Shown piece after piece: positions 16,905 through 25,000 of a stretch of DNA of 64,000 bases. Origin of the DNA: Rhodobacter sp. (lineage in GTDB: Bacteria; Pseudomonadota; Alphaproteobacteria; Rhodobacterales; Rhodobacteraceae); assembly GCA_016704435.1 (NCBI GenBank), contig JADJAB010000002.1:62001-126000 (forward strand), written 5' to 3'. Under the pieces are notes generated by a model. That model was not told the DNA's origin and did no database searches. It was given only the letters and a program-made list of their open reading frames with translations. Position 1 is the stretch's first letter, and each line of letters begins with the position of its first letter. The translations under genes and the position numbers were made by a program.

Positions 16905-17510
16905 TTACGCCCAAGGGCGAAGCGTCGCGTTCTTTGCCTCATAGCTATCGATGGCGCTTGCCTTTTCCATCGTCAGGCCGATGTCGTCCAACCCGTTCAA
17001 CAGGCAGTGCTTCTTGAAAGCGTCCACCTCGAAGGCAAACACCGTGCCATCGGCTGCGGTGACGGTTTGGGCCTGCAGATCCACCGCGATACGGGCGTTT
17101 TCGCCTTTGCGGGCGTCGTCCATAAGGTGATCGACGGCCTCTTGCGGCAGCACCACCGGCAGGATGCCGTTCTTGAAGCAGTTGTTGAAGAAGATGTCGG
17201 CAAAGCTGGTCGAGATCACGCAGCGGATGCCGAAATCCAGCAAGGCCCAGGGCGCGTGTTCGCGCGACGAGCCGCAGCCGAAGTTTTCGCCCGCGACAAG
17301 GATCTGGGCGCGGCGGTAGGCCGGCTGGTTCAGCACGAAGGACGGGATCTCGGCCCCGTCTTGCGTGAAGCGCATCTCGTCGAACAGGTTCTTGCCTAGA
17401 CCCGAGCGCTGGATCGTCTTCAGGAACTGCTTGGGAATGATCATGTCGGTATCGATGTTGACCAGCGGCATCGGGGCGGCAACGCCGGTCAGGGTGGTGA
17501 ACTTGTCCAT
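16905..17510 (-). CDS. leuD: 3-isopropylmalate dehydratase small subunit
   Basis: 201 residues, the normal size. Swivelling aconitase-like domain that completes the active site of LeuC, isomerising 2- to 3-isopropylmalate. Signature VNIDTDMIIPKQFLK near the N-terminus and GCGSSREHAPWAL at about residues 78-90. It begins only 3 nt after the glycosyltransferase-methyltransferase gene ends, so it is almost certainly read from the leuC-containing transcript through that gene. It converges with the transglutaminase-like gene. Confidence 0.96.
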   Translation of the reverse strand: MDKFTTLTGVAAPMPLVNIDTDMIIPKQFLKTIQRSGLGKNLFDEMRFTQDGAEIPSFVLNQPAYRRAQILVAGENFGCGSSREHAPWALLDFGIRCVISTSFADIFFNNCFKNGILPVVLPQEAVDHLMDDARKGENARIAVDLQAQTVTAADGTVFAFEVDAFKKHCLLNGLDDIGLTMEKASAIDSYEAKNATLRPWA

Positions 17511-17513
17511 GTC

Positions 17514-19216
17514 TCAGCCTTTGGGATCGCGTTTGAGGAAGGTGTTTTCGTTGGTCTTGTGAAGTTCGGCGTAGCCGCAGCCCTTCAGCGCCCCGATCAG
17601 GTCGATGCCCCAGTCGGCGGCGGAGGTGTGTTCCAGCATGATGATGTCCGGCCAGTGGCCCTTTTTCCGTGCAGGATCCAGTAGCGGCGCCAGCACGCCG
17701 GGTTCGTGCCCTTCGACGTCGATCTTCATCAGCGTCAGGTCAAAGCCCGTCGGGCTGACCATTTCGTCCGGCAAGCGCTCGATCGGGACGCGGTGGCCTT
17801 CGCCCGCCGGCTCGTCGCGCAAGCTGGCCTGACCCAGGTTGCCGGCCTTGACGATGGACAGGAAGGCATCGCCCGCCACGTCGCCCAGCGCGATCGGGCG
17901 GATGGTGATGTTCTTCAACGCGTTCAGTGCCACGTTGCGGGCAAAACGGCGCTGCATCTCGGGGTTCGGCTCGAAGGCGATGATTTTCGATGTGGTCCTG
18001 GCGGATTTCGCCACCGCCAGCGAGAAGATGCCGGCATTGCCGCCGATGTCGTAGAACAGCACCTTGCGACCCTTCACCAGCGCCTCGAAGGTAGACACCT
18101 CGTCCTCTTCCACCGCTTCGCCACGCGCGATCAGGCATTCGGTGAAATTGTTGTCCGGAACCAGCCGCAACTTCAGCCCGCGCCAGTCTGCATCGGCCTC
18201 TAAGGCGCCGGTTTCGGGGTCTTGCGCCGCGTTCGTGACCGGGGCGGGGGTGCCGAACGTGGCTGCGATCTTGGCCTCCAGCCACAGGTTGCAGCGATAG
18301 AGCGCGTCAAAGCGCTTCAGAATGCGTTTGTCGGGGCCGAATTCGCAGACGGCGGACCAGAACCTGTGCAGCCCCCCCTCGCCCCGGCGTCGCTGAAGGG
18401 TGACGAGAGTTTGATACAGGTTGTCCGGCCCCGTCTTGTCCTTCTGGAACTTGGGGATATAGGCGCCGCCCGCGAGCCGCCGGTCCAGTTGCGCGCGCCA
18501 GTCGTCGTAGTCGGCGCCATGAAAATGCAGGAGCCGCGCGTCCTGCGCGGTGTCGGCCTTGGCGCGCTTGTCGCCGATGAAGGGCGCGTGGATCGACAGT
18601 TCCGCATCGGCCAGGCCAGTCCGGACGAAGTGCTTGCCCGCCGCATGGCTGAGCATCCCCGAGGCCAGCGTGCCCGCAAAGCGGCCATAGGCGCGTTCCC
18701 CTGCGGCGCGACCCTGCGGCGTGTCGGGCAGCGCCCCGCGAAAGTAATGCGCAGGGCGCCCGTTCACCGCCGCCTTGCGGTAGTGCATCGCCTCGAACGG
18801 GGCAAGGCGCAGGACATCGCCCTGCGCGTCGGCCAGAACGGCCGGAACGGGGCGGTCGGCCTGCACCATTTCATCCGCGTCGAGATGAATGATCCAGTCG
18901 GCCCCGGTCTGCGCGTAGGCGTGGTTCGCGTTGGCCTTCTGGCGGCCCTCATGCGTGCCGGCCTTGTTGGAATGAACCGCCTTGTGCGCCTCGGTGCAGC
19001 GCACGACGCGGACCTGCGGAAGTTTTTCGACCGCCTCGATCGCCGGATCGTCGGGGTCGTCGAAGTAAAGCCAGATCTCCGACGCGCCCAGATAGGCGTG
19101 CTGGGCGACAAAGGCCTGCACCCGCGCAATCGGTTCCTTCAGCGTGGTCACGGTGGCCCATGTCGGCCCCCGGGGGCTGGCTGTGCTGCCGGTTTGCGCT
19201 TTGCTGCCGTTGCCAT
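17514..19216 (-). CDS. Glycosyltransferase-FkbM methyltransferase fusion, frameshifted near start
   Basis: Two domains. Residues ~10-330 resemble Glyco_tranf_2_4 enzymes (TLKEPIARVQAFVAQH, WLYFDDPDDP, and HLDADEM as the DxD metal site). Residues ~370-567 form an FkbM-family SAM methyltransferase (YDIGGNAGIFSLAVA, IAFEPNPEMQRRF, MKIDVEGHEPGVL). This suggests one protein that transfers a sugar and methylates a glycan. The plain reading frame starts at 19289. A better start is the ATG at 19216 (MATAAKRKPAAQPAPGG); it joins the main frame if one base is added in the C/G run at 19167-19176. The gene lies between leuC and leuD, 3 nt before leuD. Confidence 0.8.
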
Positions 19217-19350
19217 CTGCCGTTTTCCCTGTTCCGCCTTGCCACTTTTGACACCGCAACAGTTTCCATGCTGGAAACAGTCGTGGCAAGGCAAAGTGGG
19301 GTGCTCCGGCCCGGCGCGGGGTTTCGGCCCCAGGCCGGGCAGGCGTTTCG

Positions 19351-20772
19351 TCAGGCGCTGATGCCCATCATCTCACGCACGTCGGTCAGATGGCCGGTGA
19401 TCGCCGCCGCCGCCGCCATCGCGGGCGACATCAGATGCGTGCGGCCGCCGCGGCCCTGACGGCCCTCGAAATTGCGGTTCGAGGTGGCGGCACAGCGTTC
19501 GCCAGGGGCCAGCTGGTCGGGGTTCATCGCCAGGCACATGGAGCAGCCCGCCAGCCGCCATTCCATGCCGGCGTCGATGAAGATCTGGGCCAGGCCCTCT
19601 TCCTCGGCCTGCGCCCGCACGAGGCCCGATCCGGGAACGACCATGGCGCGCAGGCCGTCCTTGATCTTCTTGCCCTTCAGGATTGCTGCCGCTGCGCGCA
19701 AGTCCTCGATCCGGCCATTGGTGCAAGACCCGATGAAGACGGTGTCGATCCTGATGTCAGTCAGCTTCATGCCCGGCGTCAGCCCCATGTAGTCCAGGCT
19801 GCGCTGGGCGGCCTCGACCTTGCCGCCGGTGAAGTCGGACGCGGCGGGCACGGTGCCGGTGATCGGCAGCACATCCTCGGGGCTGGTGCCCCAGGTGACG
19901 ACGGGGGCGATGTCTTCGCCCTTGATGGTGATGACCTTGTCGAAATGGGCGCCCTCGTCGGTGAAGAGGGTCTTCCAGTAGGCCAGGGCAGCCTCCCATT
20001 TGGCGCCCTTCGGCGCGTGCGGGCGGCCCATGCAGTAGGCAAAGGTCTTTTCATCCGGCGCGATCAGACCGGCGCGGGCGCCGCCCTCGATGGCCATGTT
20101 GCAGACCGTCATGCGGCCTTCCATCGACAATTCGCGGATCGCCTGGCCGCAATACTCGATGACATGGCCGGTGCCGCCGGCGGTGCCGGTGGCGCCGATG
20201 ACGGAAAGGGTGATGTCCTTGGCCGTAACACCGGGGCGAAGCGATCCGGTGATCTCGACCTTCATGTTCTTCGATTTCTTCTGGATCAGCGTTTGCGTCG
20301 CCAGGACATGTTCGACTTCGGAGGTGCCGATGCCATGCGCCAGTGCGCCGAAGGCGCCGTGGGTGGCGGTATGGCTGTCGCCGCAGACCACGGTCATGCC
20401 CGGCAGGGTCCAGCCCTGCTCGGGGCCGACGATGTGGACGATGCCCTGACGGACATCCGACACCGGATAATAATTGATGCCGAAGTCCTTGGCGTTGCGG
20501 TCCAGCGCCTCGACCTGGATGCGGCTGTCTTCGGTCATGGTCGCGGCATTGGCGCGGTCCAGCGTGGTGGGGACATTGTGATCGGGCACCGCGATGGTCT
20601 TTTCCGGCGCGCGGACGCGGCGGCCGGTCATCCGCAGCCCTTCGAAGGCCTGCGGGCTGGTGACTTCGTGCACCAGATGGCGGTCGATATAGAGAAGGCA
20701 GGTGCCGTCCTCGGAAGTGTGGACGACGTGGTCGTCCCAGATCTTGTCATATAGGGTGCGCGGAGCGGTCAT
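19351..20772 (-). CDS. leuC: 3-isopropylmalate dehydratase large subunit
   Basis: 473 residues, full length. Aconitase-family catalytic subunit carrying a 4Fe-4S cluster held by cysteines in IGSCTNGR (about residue 350) and CSMCLAMNPD (about residues 410-419). The N-terminus RTLYDKIWDDHVV and CGDSHTATHGAFGALAHG are classic. Works with LeuD, encoded downstream on the same strand after the glycosyltransferase fusion. A short open frame and a perfect GC palindrome sit between 20824 and 20941, upstream of this start (separate entries), which may matter for regulation. Confidence 0.97.
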   Translation of the reverse strand: MTAPRTLYDKIWDDHVVHTSEDGTCLLYIDRHLVHEVTSPQAFEGLRMTGRRVRAPEKTIAVPDHNVPTTLDRANAATMTEDSRIQVEALDRNAKDFGINYYPVSDVRQGIVHIVGPEQGWTLPGMTVVCGDSHTATHGAFGALAHGIGTSEVEHVLATQTLIQKKSKNMKVEITGSLRPGVTAKDITLSVIGATGTAGGTGHVIEYCGQAIRELSMEGRMTVCNMAIEGGARAGLIAPDEKTFAYCMGRPHAPKGAKWEAALAYWKTLFTDEGAHFDKVITIKGEDIAPVVTWGTSPEDVLPITGTVPAASDFTGGKVEAAQRSLDYMGLTPGMKLTDIRIDTVFIGSCTNGRIEDLRAAAAILKGKKIKDGLRAMVVPGSGLVRAQAEEEGLAQIFIDAGMEWRLAGCSMCLAMNPDQLAPGERCAATSNRNFEGRQGRGGRTHLMSPAMAAAAAITGHLTDVREMMGISA

Positions 20773-20823
20773 GGCTCAGGTCCTTGGCTTGCGGGCTTTT
20801 GGGTCAGCGGTGCGCGGCAACAT

Positions 20824-20837
20824 CGCCCGCGCGGGCG
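20824..20837. promoter_or_regulatory. Perfect 14-bp GC palindrome in leuC leader
   Basis: CGCCCGCGCGGGCG is its own reverse complement and lies about 52 nt upstream of the leuC start, just after a 31-codon open frame. Placement between a short frame and a biosynthetic gene recalls an attenuator, but no alternative hairpin or T-tract is evident. Confidence 0.3.
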
Positions 20838-20845
20838 GGGTGCCG

Positions 20846-20941
20846 TCAGATCAGACGGGACAGGATGCAGCGGGTCATGCCGAAAAAGCGCGCGGGCAGG
20901 CGCGCGTGATCGGTGATGTCGAAATAGATGAACCCGGACAT
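20846..20941 (-). CDS. Possible 31-codon leader-like ORF upstream of leuC
   Basis: ATG at 20941 to TGA at 20846, same strand as leuC and ending 73 nt before it. The predicted peptide starts MSGFIYFDITDHARL and ends RCILSRLI. It contains only three leucines, not in a run, so it is not a typical leucine attenuator peptide. No clear RBS. It is kept because of position only and may be chance. Confidence 0.3.
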   Translation of the reverse strand: MSGFIYFDITDHARLPARFFGMTRCILSRLI

Positions 20942-20987
20942 GGGTCAAGGAATACCGCCGATCGCGCAGGCAGGCAAGGTTGGAAAA

Positions 20988-21227
20988 TCAGCCAGCCGTC
21001 GCTTCGTCAGCCGCCTTCGCCCCGTCGTCGACAGCCTCTAGCAGATCGCCGGGCTGACACTCCAGCGCCGCACAGATCGCGGCCAGCGTCTCGAACCGGA
21101 CGCCCTTGACTTTGCCGGATTTCAAGAGGCTCAGGTTCGCCTCGGTGATGCCCACCCGGTCTGCCAGATCGCGCGACCGCATCTTGCGCCGCGCCAGCAT
21201 CACATCCAGCCGTACCACGATCTGCAT
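20988..21227 (-). CDS. Small XRE-family DNA-binding protein
   Basis: 79 residues: one helix-turn-helix of the Cro/C1 type (RSRDLADRVGITEANLSLL followed by KGVRFETLAAICAALECQPG), with a short acidic tail. The start codon shares one base with the stop of the DUF2975 gene (TGATG), so the two are translated together. DUF2975 membrane proteins and these small XRE regulators form a widespread pair of unknown function. An AT-rich dyad in front of the pair is a plausible operator. Confidence 0.88.
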   Translation of the reverse strand: MQIVVRLDVMLARRKMRSRDLADRVGITEANLSLLKSGKVKGVRFETLAAICAALECQPGDLLEAVDDGAKAADEATAG

Positions 21228-21772
21228 CAGACGAAGCCCTCGTTCTCGGCCTTGATGCGGGCCGCTTCGCGCATCACCCAGCCGACCACGCTCAGGAACG
21301 CCCCGGCCAGCAGGAAGCCAAGCGTCTGGTCCGACAGCCCGATCTGCAGGATCCGCTGCCCCGGCGGGTTCTGCCAGCTGAGCGCCAGAACCTGCAACGT
21401 CGGCCCGACGATGGCCAGAACCGCCAGTGCCACCAGCATGTGCCCGATGACCTGCACATGACTTGCACAGGCCGCGCTGAGGATCTCTGCCCTGCGGTAA
21501 CGACCGAACAGCCTGCGCATCTGCGCCAGCGCAACCAGCAGCGGCGGCAGGCTGAGCGCGCCCAGCAGCGTCACGATCACCGCGGTCATGGACGAGACCT
21601 GCGTCGTCACCCCCGGAAAGTAGCCGATCAGATCGTCCGGGTTCAGCGCCCAGCGCAGAAGGAAGACCACGAAGACCACCGGCAGCACGATCAGAAGGGC
21701 CGTCGCTGCCCTATGAAGCCAGGTCGACAGTCGGACGATACGATCAAGATCAGAGCGGCCAGTGCCGGGCAT
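21227..21772 (-). CDS. DUF2975 membrane protein
   Basis: 181 residues with four hydrophobic segments, roughly at residues 22-42, 63-85, 108-130 and 150-167, matching the DUF2975 layout. Function unknown; always found with a small XRE regulator, here overlapping by 1 nt downstream. Divergent from the lipoprotein gene at 21839, with only 66 nt of AT-rich DNA between the starts. Confidence 0.8.
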   Translation of the reverse strand: MPGTGRSDLDRIVRLSTWLHRAATALLIVLPVVFVVFLLRWALNPDDLIGYFPGVTTQVSSMTAVIVTLLGALSLPPLLVALAQMRRLFGRYRRAEILSAACASHVQVIGHMLVALAVLAIVGPTLQVLALSWQNPPGQRILQIGLSDQTLGFLLAGAFLSVVGWVMREAARIKAENEGFV

Positions 21773-21793
21773 AGTTTTTCCTCTTGCTTATAT

Positions 21794-21816
21794 TTTTTAT
21801 CGTAAAACAATAAAAA
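21794..21816. promoter_or_regulatory. AT-rich dyad in divergent promoter (candidate XRE operator)
   Basis: Arms TTTTTAT / ATAAAAA around CGTAAAACA; inside it TTATCGT-AAA-ACAATAA is a near-perfect 7-bp dyad with one mismatch. It lies in a 66-bp AT-rich island between the DUF2975-XRE operon and the lipoprotein gene. The natural candidate binder is the adjacent small XRE protein, which would then govern both directions. Confidence 0.45.
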
Positions 21817-21838
21817 TTAGCTGTCAAAGGAGATTCTC

Positions 21839-22408
21839 ATGGCTGTCGTTCCGTTCCCCTCCCGCCTGCCGCTGCTGGCCTGCCTGGTCCTGGTGGCCTG
21901 CGCTTCGATGGTGCCGACCACGGCGGCCCGGCTGTCAACGCTGGATCCGCTGACCGCGGACCCCGGCCAGATCACCGTGGCGCTGGTCTTGCCGCCGGGG
22001 TTGCAGGTCACACCGGGAACGGCGGTGCTGACGCTTGCGGCACGGCGCGGCGACATGGCGCTTGCCGACAGCTTCACGCTGGTGCCAAAGCCCACGCCGG
22101 GCGTGACACCGCCGGCAGGTTCGGTGGTGGCGGGCTTTGGCCTTGCCGGCGATGATCTTGCCCGGATGCGCGACCTGCAGGCCGATGTCGCGGCCTGGAA
22201 GGCGACGGGCGCCTCCGCGGCCACCCTGTCGGTCGGCGTCGGCGGCTGTGCCGTGGGGGACGGGCCGGCACCGGACGCGACCGGCGCCGTGCTGATCCGC
22301 CTGTCGGCAGAGGCGCCCTTCCAACCGCTGATCCAACCGACCCGGCTGACCAGCCTGCTTGGCCCGGAAGCGCTGAACGCAATCTCGCCGTGCCATGCGG
22401 CCAACTAG
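21839..22408 (+). CDS. Putative lipoprotein
   Basis: 189 residues. Lipoprotein signal peptide ending in lipobox LVAC (cysteine at about residue 20, preceded by LLACLVLVA). The mature part has an IgA-like, beta-rich look (ITVALVLPPGLQVTPGTAVLTLAAR) but no family I know. The RBS AAAGGAG sits 7 nt before the ATG. It is divergent from the DUF2975-XRE pair and 90 nt upstream of the MscS gene, so it could be co-transcribed with the latter. Confidence 0.7.
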   Translation: MAVVPFPSRLPLLACLVLVACASMVPTTAARLSTLDPLTADPGQITVALVLPPGLQVTPGTAVLTLAARRGDMALADSFTLVPKPTPGVTPPAGSVVAGFGLAGDDLARMRDLQADVAAWKATGASAATLSVGVGGCAVGDGPAPDATGAVLIRLSAEAPFQPLIQPTRLTSLLGPEALNAISPCHAAN

Positions 22409-22498
22409 CCAGGGCGTCAGCGGGCCATCCCCCGGCCAGAACAGCCCGGGATTTGCCTTTGCCCGTCGTCCATGGGATGTTGCCGCAAAGGGGACGCC

Positions 22499-23836
22499 AT
22501 GGACCTGATCGACCCGGCAACGCTGACCAGCATCCAGGCCCTGTGGCGGCAATTCCAGCTGATGCTGCAATCGCTGACCCTGCCGCCGCAACTGTTGCAG
22601 ATCGGGATCATGCTGGCCGCCCTTGGCCTTGCCTACCTGGTCGCCCGGCTGACCGGCCCGGCGATGGACAACTGGTTGCGCGGGCTGGAGCGGCGGCCGA
22701 AATGGCAGCTGCGCATGCTGGTGCAACTGAAGCGAAGCCTGACCGGCATCTTCTTCGTGCTTCTGGTCTGGCTGGCGGTGGCGGTGATGGCCAGCCTGAC
22801 GCCCTTCCCCTCGCGGCGCTATCTGATGGTGCTGGTGGCGCAGGTCGCGGCGGCCTGGGTCGGCATCCGGCTGGCGGCCCGGCTGATCCGCAACGCCCTT
22901 CTGCGCAAGATCGTGGTCCTGGGCACGACGATCTGGGTGACGGTCCAGTTGCTGGGCTTTGCCAGGCCGGTGACCCAATCGCTGGATAGCATTGCCGTGC
23001 AGTTCGGCGATTTCCGGCTCTCTCTGCTGGGGCTCATAAAGGCTCTGGTCGTGACTGGACTTCTGTTCACCGGAGCCCGGGTGATCACCGTAACGGCCGC
23101 CCGGCGCATCCGGGCGAACGCCGACATCAGCCCCTCGATGCGGGTGCTGGCGGTGAAATTCCTGCAAGTGGTGCTGTTCGGTGCGGCTTTCTTCATCGGG
23201 CTGAAGGCGATCGGCTTCGACCTGACCGGCCTTGCGGTGCTGTCGGGCGCGATCGGCGTCGGCCTGGGCTTCGGATTGCAAAAGGTGGTGTCGAACCTGG
23301 TCTCGGGGATCATCATCCTCCTGGACAAGTCGATCAAGCCGGGCGACGTCATCAGTCTGGGCGAGACCTTCGGCTGGATCGAAGCGCTGGGCGCGCGCTA
23401 TGTCTCGGTGGTCACCCGCGACGGCAAGGAATACCTGATCCCGAACGAGGACCTGATCACCGGCCAGGTGGTGAACTGGTCGCATTCCAACGAATTCGTG
23501 CGGCTGGACCTGTTCTTCGGCACCTCCTACGGCGACGATCCGCATCTGGTGCGCAAACTGGCGGTCGAAGCTGCACTGGGTGCCGGACGGGTGTTGAAAG
23601 ACCGGCCGGCCGTCTGCCACATCGTGGGCTTTGGCGACAGTTCGATAGACTACATCCTGCGGTTCTGGATCGCCGACCCGACCGAGGGGCTGACCAACAT
23701 CCGCGGCAGCGTCTATCTGGCGCTGTGGGACGCGTTCAAGGCGCATGGCATCACCATTCCCTTCCCGCAACGCGAAGTGCGGATGCTGGCCCCGCCGGAA
23801 GGATCGCCCCTTGCAGCGGAGGGCGATCGGCGCTAG
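22499..23836 (+). CDS. MscS-family mechanosensitive ion channel
   Basis: 445 residues. Several N-terminal helices precede the conserved pore-lining helix and beta domain: SGAIGVGLGFGLQKVVSNLVSG (pore and gate) then ILLDKSIKPGDVI and VVTRDGKEYLIPNEDLI. It releases solutes on hypo-osmotic shock or, like MscK/YbdG types, tunes adaptation. The start at 22499 has GGGGA 5-9 nt upstream; the frame extends 27 nt further up without support. It is longer than E. coli MscS (286 aa) because of extra N-terminal helices. RsfS follows 93 nt later. Confidence 0.92.
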   Translation: MDLIDPATLTSIQALWRQFQLMLQSLTLPPQLLQIGIMLAALGLAYLVARLTGPAMDNWLRGLERRPKWQLRMLVQLKRSLTGIFFVLLVWLAVAVMASLTPFPSRRYLMVLVAQVAAAWVGIRLAARLIRNALLRKIVVLGTTIWVTVQLLGFARPVTQSLDSIAVQFGDFRLSLLGLIKALVVTGLLFTGARVITVTAARRIRANADISPSMRVLAVKFLQVVLFGAAFFIGLKAIGFDLTGLAVLSGAIGVGLGFGLQKVVSNLVSGIIILLDKSIKPGDVISLGETFGWIEALGARYVSVVTRDGKEYLIPNEDLITGQVVNWSHSNEFVRLDLFFGTSYGDDPHLVRKLAVEAALGAGRVLKDRPAVCHIVGFGDSSIDYILRFWIADPTEGLTNIRGSVYLALWDAFKAHGITIPFPQREVRMLAPPEGSPLAAEGDRR

Positions 23837-23929
23837 GCCGCCGTCTTTCCGCCCCACCCTGCCCGCCCTTCCCGTTGAGATTGCGCGCGCCGGGTGTTAG
23901 CCTTGGCACGGAAAGGCCCGGCGCGGGGC

Positions 23930-24391
23930 ATGCGCGCAACTGCGGAGGACGTTGTCCTGTCTCATTCAGACCCCACGACCGGATTGCCGGTCGGCCCCCG
24001 TGACGCGCTGCGGGCAGACCGCAGGGCCGCGCCGGACTTCAGCCCCGAACAGCTTCTTGCCGCCGTCCTGGCCTCGGTCGACGACGACAAGGCCGAAGAT
24101 ATCGTGCAGATCGACCTGCGCGGTCGGTCGGACGTGGCGGATTACATGGTGATCTGCTCGGGCCGCTCCAGCCGCCAGGTGGCGGCGATCTCGGAAAAAC
24201 TGGCCGACCGGCTGAAAGAGCAGTTCCGCCTTTCGGTGAAGATGGAAGGCAAGGAGACCGGCGACTGGGTGCTGATCGACACCGGCGACGTGATCGTGCA
24301 TGTGTTCCGCCCCGAAGTGCGCGACTTCTACCAGCTGGAAAAGATGTGGATGCCGGCCGACCAGGCGGCGGCGCGCCCGGCGCAAGGCTAG
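23930..24391 (+). CDS. rsfS: Ribosome silencing factor RsfS
   Basis: 153 residues from the ATG at 23930 (a GTG at 23894 would add 12). Binds ribosomal protein L14 and blocks subunit joining when nutrients are short. Signature KAEDIVQIDLRGRSDVADYMVICSG region (residues ~55-80), SRQVAAISEKL and the W-x-L-IDTGDVIVHVF segment. The unconserved 40-residue N-terminal extension is alphaproteobacterial in character. Its stop is immediately followed by the rlmH start, the usual rsfS-rlmH pair. Confidence 0.94.
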   Translation: MRATAEDVVLSHSDPTTGLPVGPRDALRADRRAAPDFSPEQLLAAVLASVDDDKAEDIVQIDLRGRSDVADYMVICSGRSSRQVAAISEKLADRLKEQFRLSVKMEGKETGDWVLIDTGDVIVHVFRPEVRDFYQLEKMWMPADQAAARPAQG

Positions 24392-24862
24392 ATGCGGGTC
24401 CATCTTTGCGCCGTCGGCCGCCTGCGGGCCGGGCCGGAACGGGCGCTGGTGGACGACTATCTCGACCGTTTCGGCAAGACCGGCCGCGCGCTTGGCCTGG
24501 GCCCCGCCTTTGAACACGAGCTGGAAGACAAGCGCGGCGGCGGGATGGCGGCGGAAGCCGAGCTGCTGTCGCGTGCCGTGCCCGCCGGGGCAATCCTTTG
24601 CGTGCTGGACGAACGCGGAAAACTGCTCTCCAGCCCCGATTTCGCGGCCCAGTTGGCGCGCTGGCGCGACGGCGGCCGCCAGGACGCGGCCTTCGTGATC
24701 GGCGGCGCGGATGGCATCGACCCGGCGCTTCGCGCCCGCGCCGACCTGGCAATCAGCTTCGGCGCGATGGTCTGGCCGCATATGCTGGCCCGCGTGATGC
24801 TGGCCGAACAGCTCTACCGCGCCGCGACGATCCTTGCGGGTTCTCCCTACCACCGTAGCTAG
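24392..24862 (+). CDS. rlmH: 23S rRNA pseudouridine-1915 N3-methyltransferase
   Basis: 156 residues, SPOUT-class methyltransferase. FVIGGADGID (about residues 103-112) is the knot SAM site. The C-terminus ISFGAMVWPHMLARVMLAEQ then YRAATILAGSPYHRS is diagnostic. Start ATG directly abuts the rsfS stop with no spacer. Acts on assembled 70S ribosomes. Confidence 0.96.
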   Translation: MRVHLCAVGRLRAGPERALVDDYLDRFGKTGRALGLGPAFEHELEDKRGGGMAAEAELLSRAVPAGAILCVLDERGKLLSSPDFAAQLARWRDGGRQDAAFVIGGADGIDPALRARADLAISFGAMVWPHMLARVMLAEQLYRAATILAGSPYHRS

Positions 24863-24892
24863 GGCGGCAGGCCGGATCCGCTCCGCGGGGAA

Positions 24893-24952
24893 TATTTCTC
24901 AAAGAGCAAGACCTGAAGCGGCCGGTCCCTTGCGTTTGCTCTTTGAGAAATA
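24893..24952. repeat. 17-bp perfect inverted repeat with 26-nt loop
   Basis: Arms TATTTCTCAAAGAGCAA (24893-24909) and its exact complement (24936-24952), flanked by GCGGGGAA and ACTCCCGCC, which extend the symmetry imperfectly. It stands between rlmH (+) and slt (-), two converging genes, so it may be a bidirectional terminator. The outer parts (GGGGA-TATTT) resemble the 'ACTCC-CGGGG' end of the dispersed intergenic repeats listed elsewhere in this window. Confidence 0.6.
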
Positions 24953-25000
24953 CTCCCGCCGGAGGCGCCCACTGTCCCCACGGGCGCCGCGCCGGACGGC

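Noticed and set aside
21935..23857. 640-codon open frame antisense to the lipoprotein and MscS genes
   Set aside because: Overlaps two well supported genes on the other strand; its composition (runs of His/Gln/Arg/Asp) is what GC-rich antisense reading produces.
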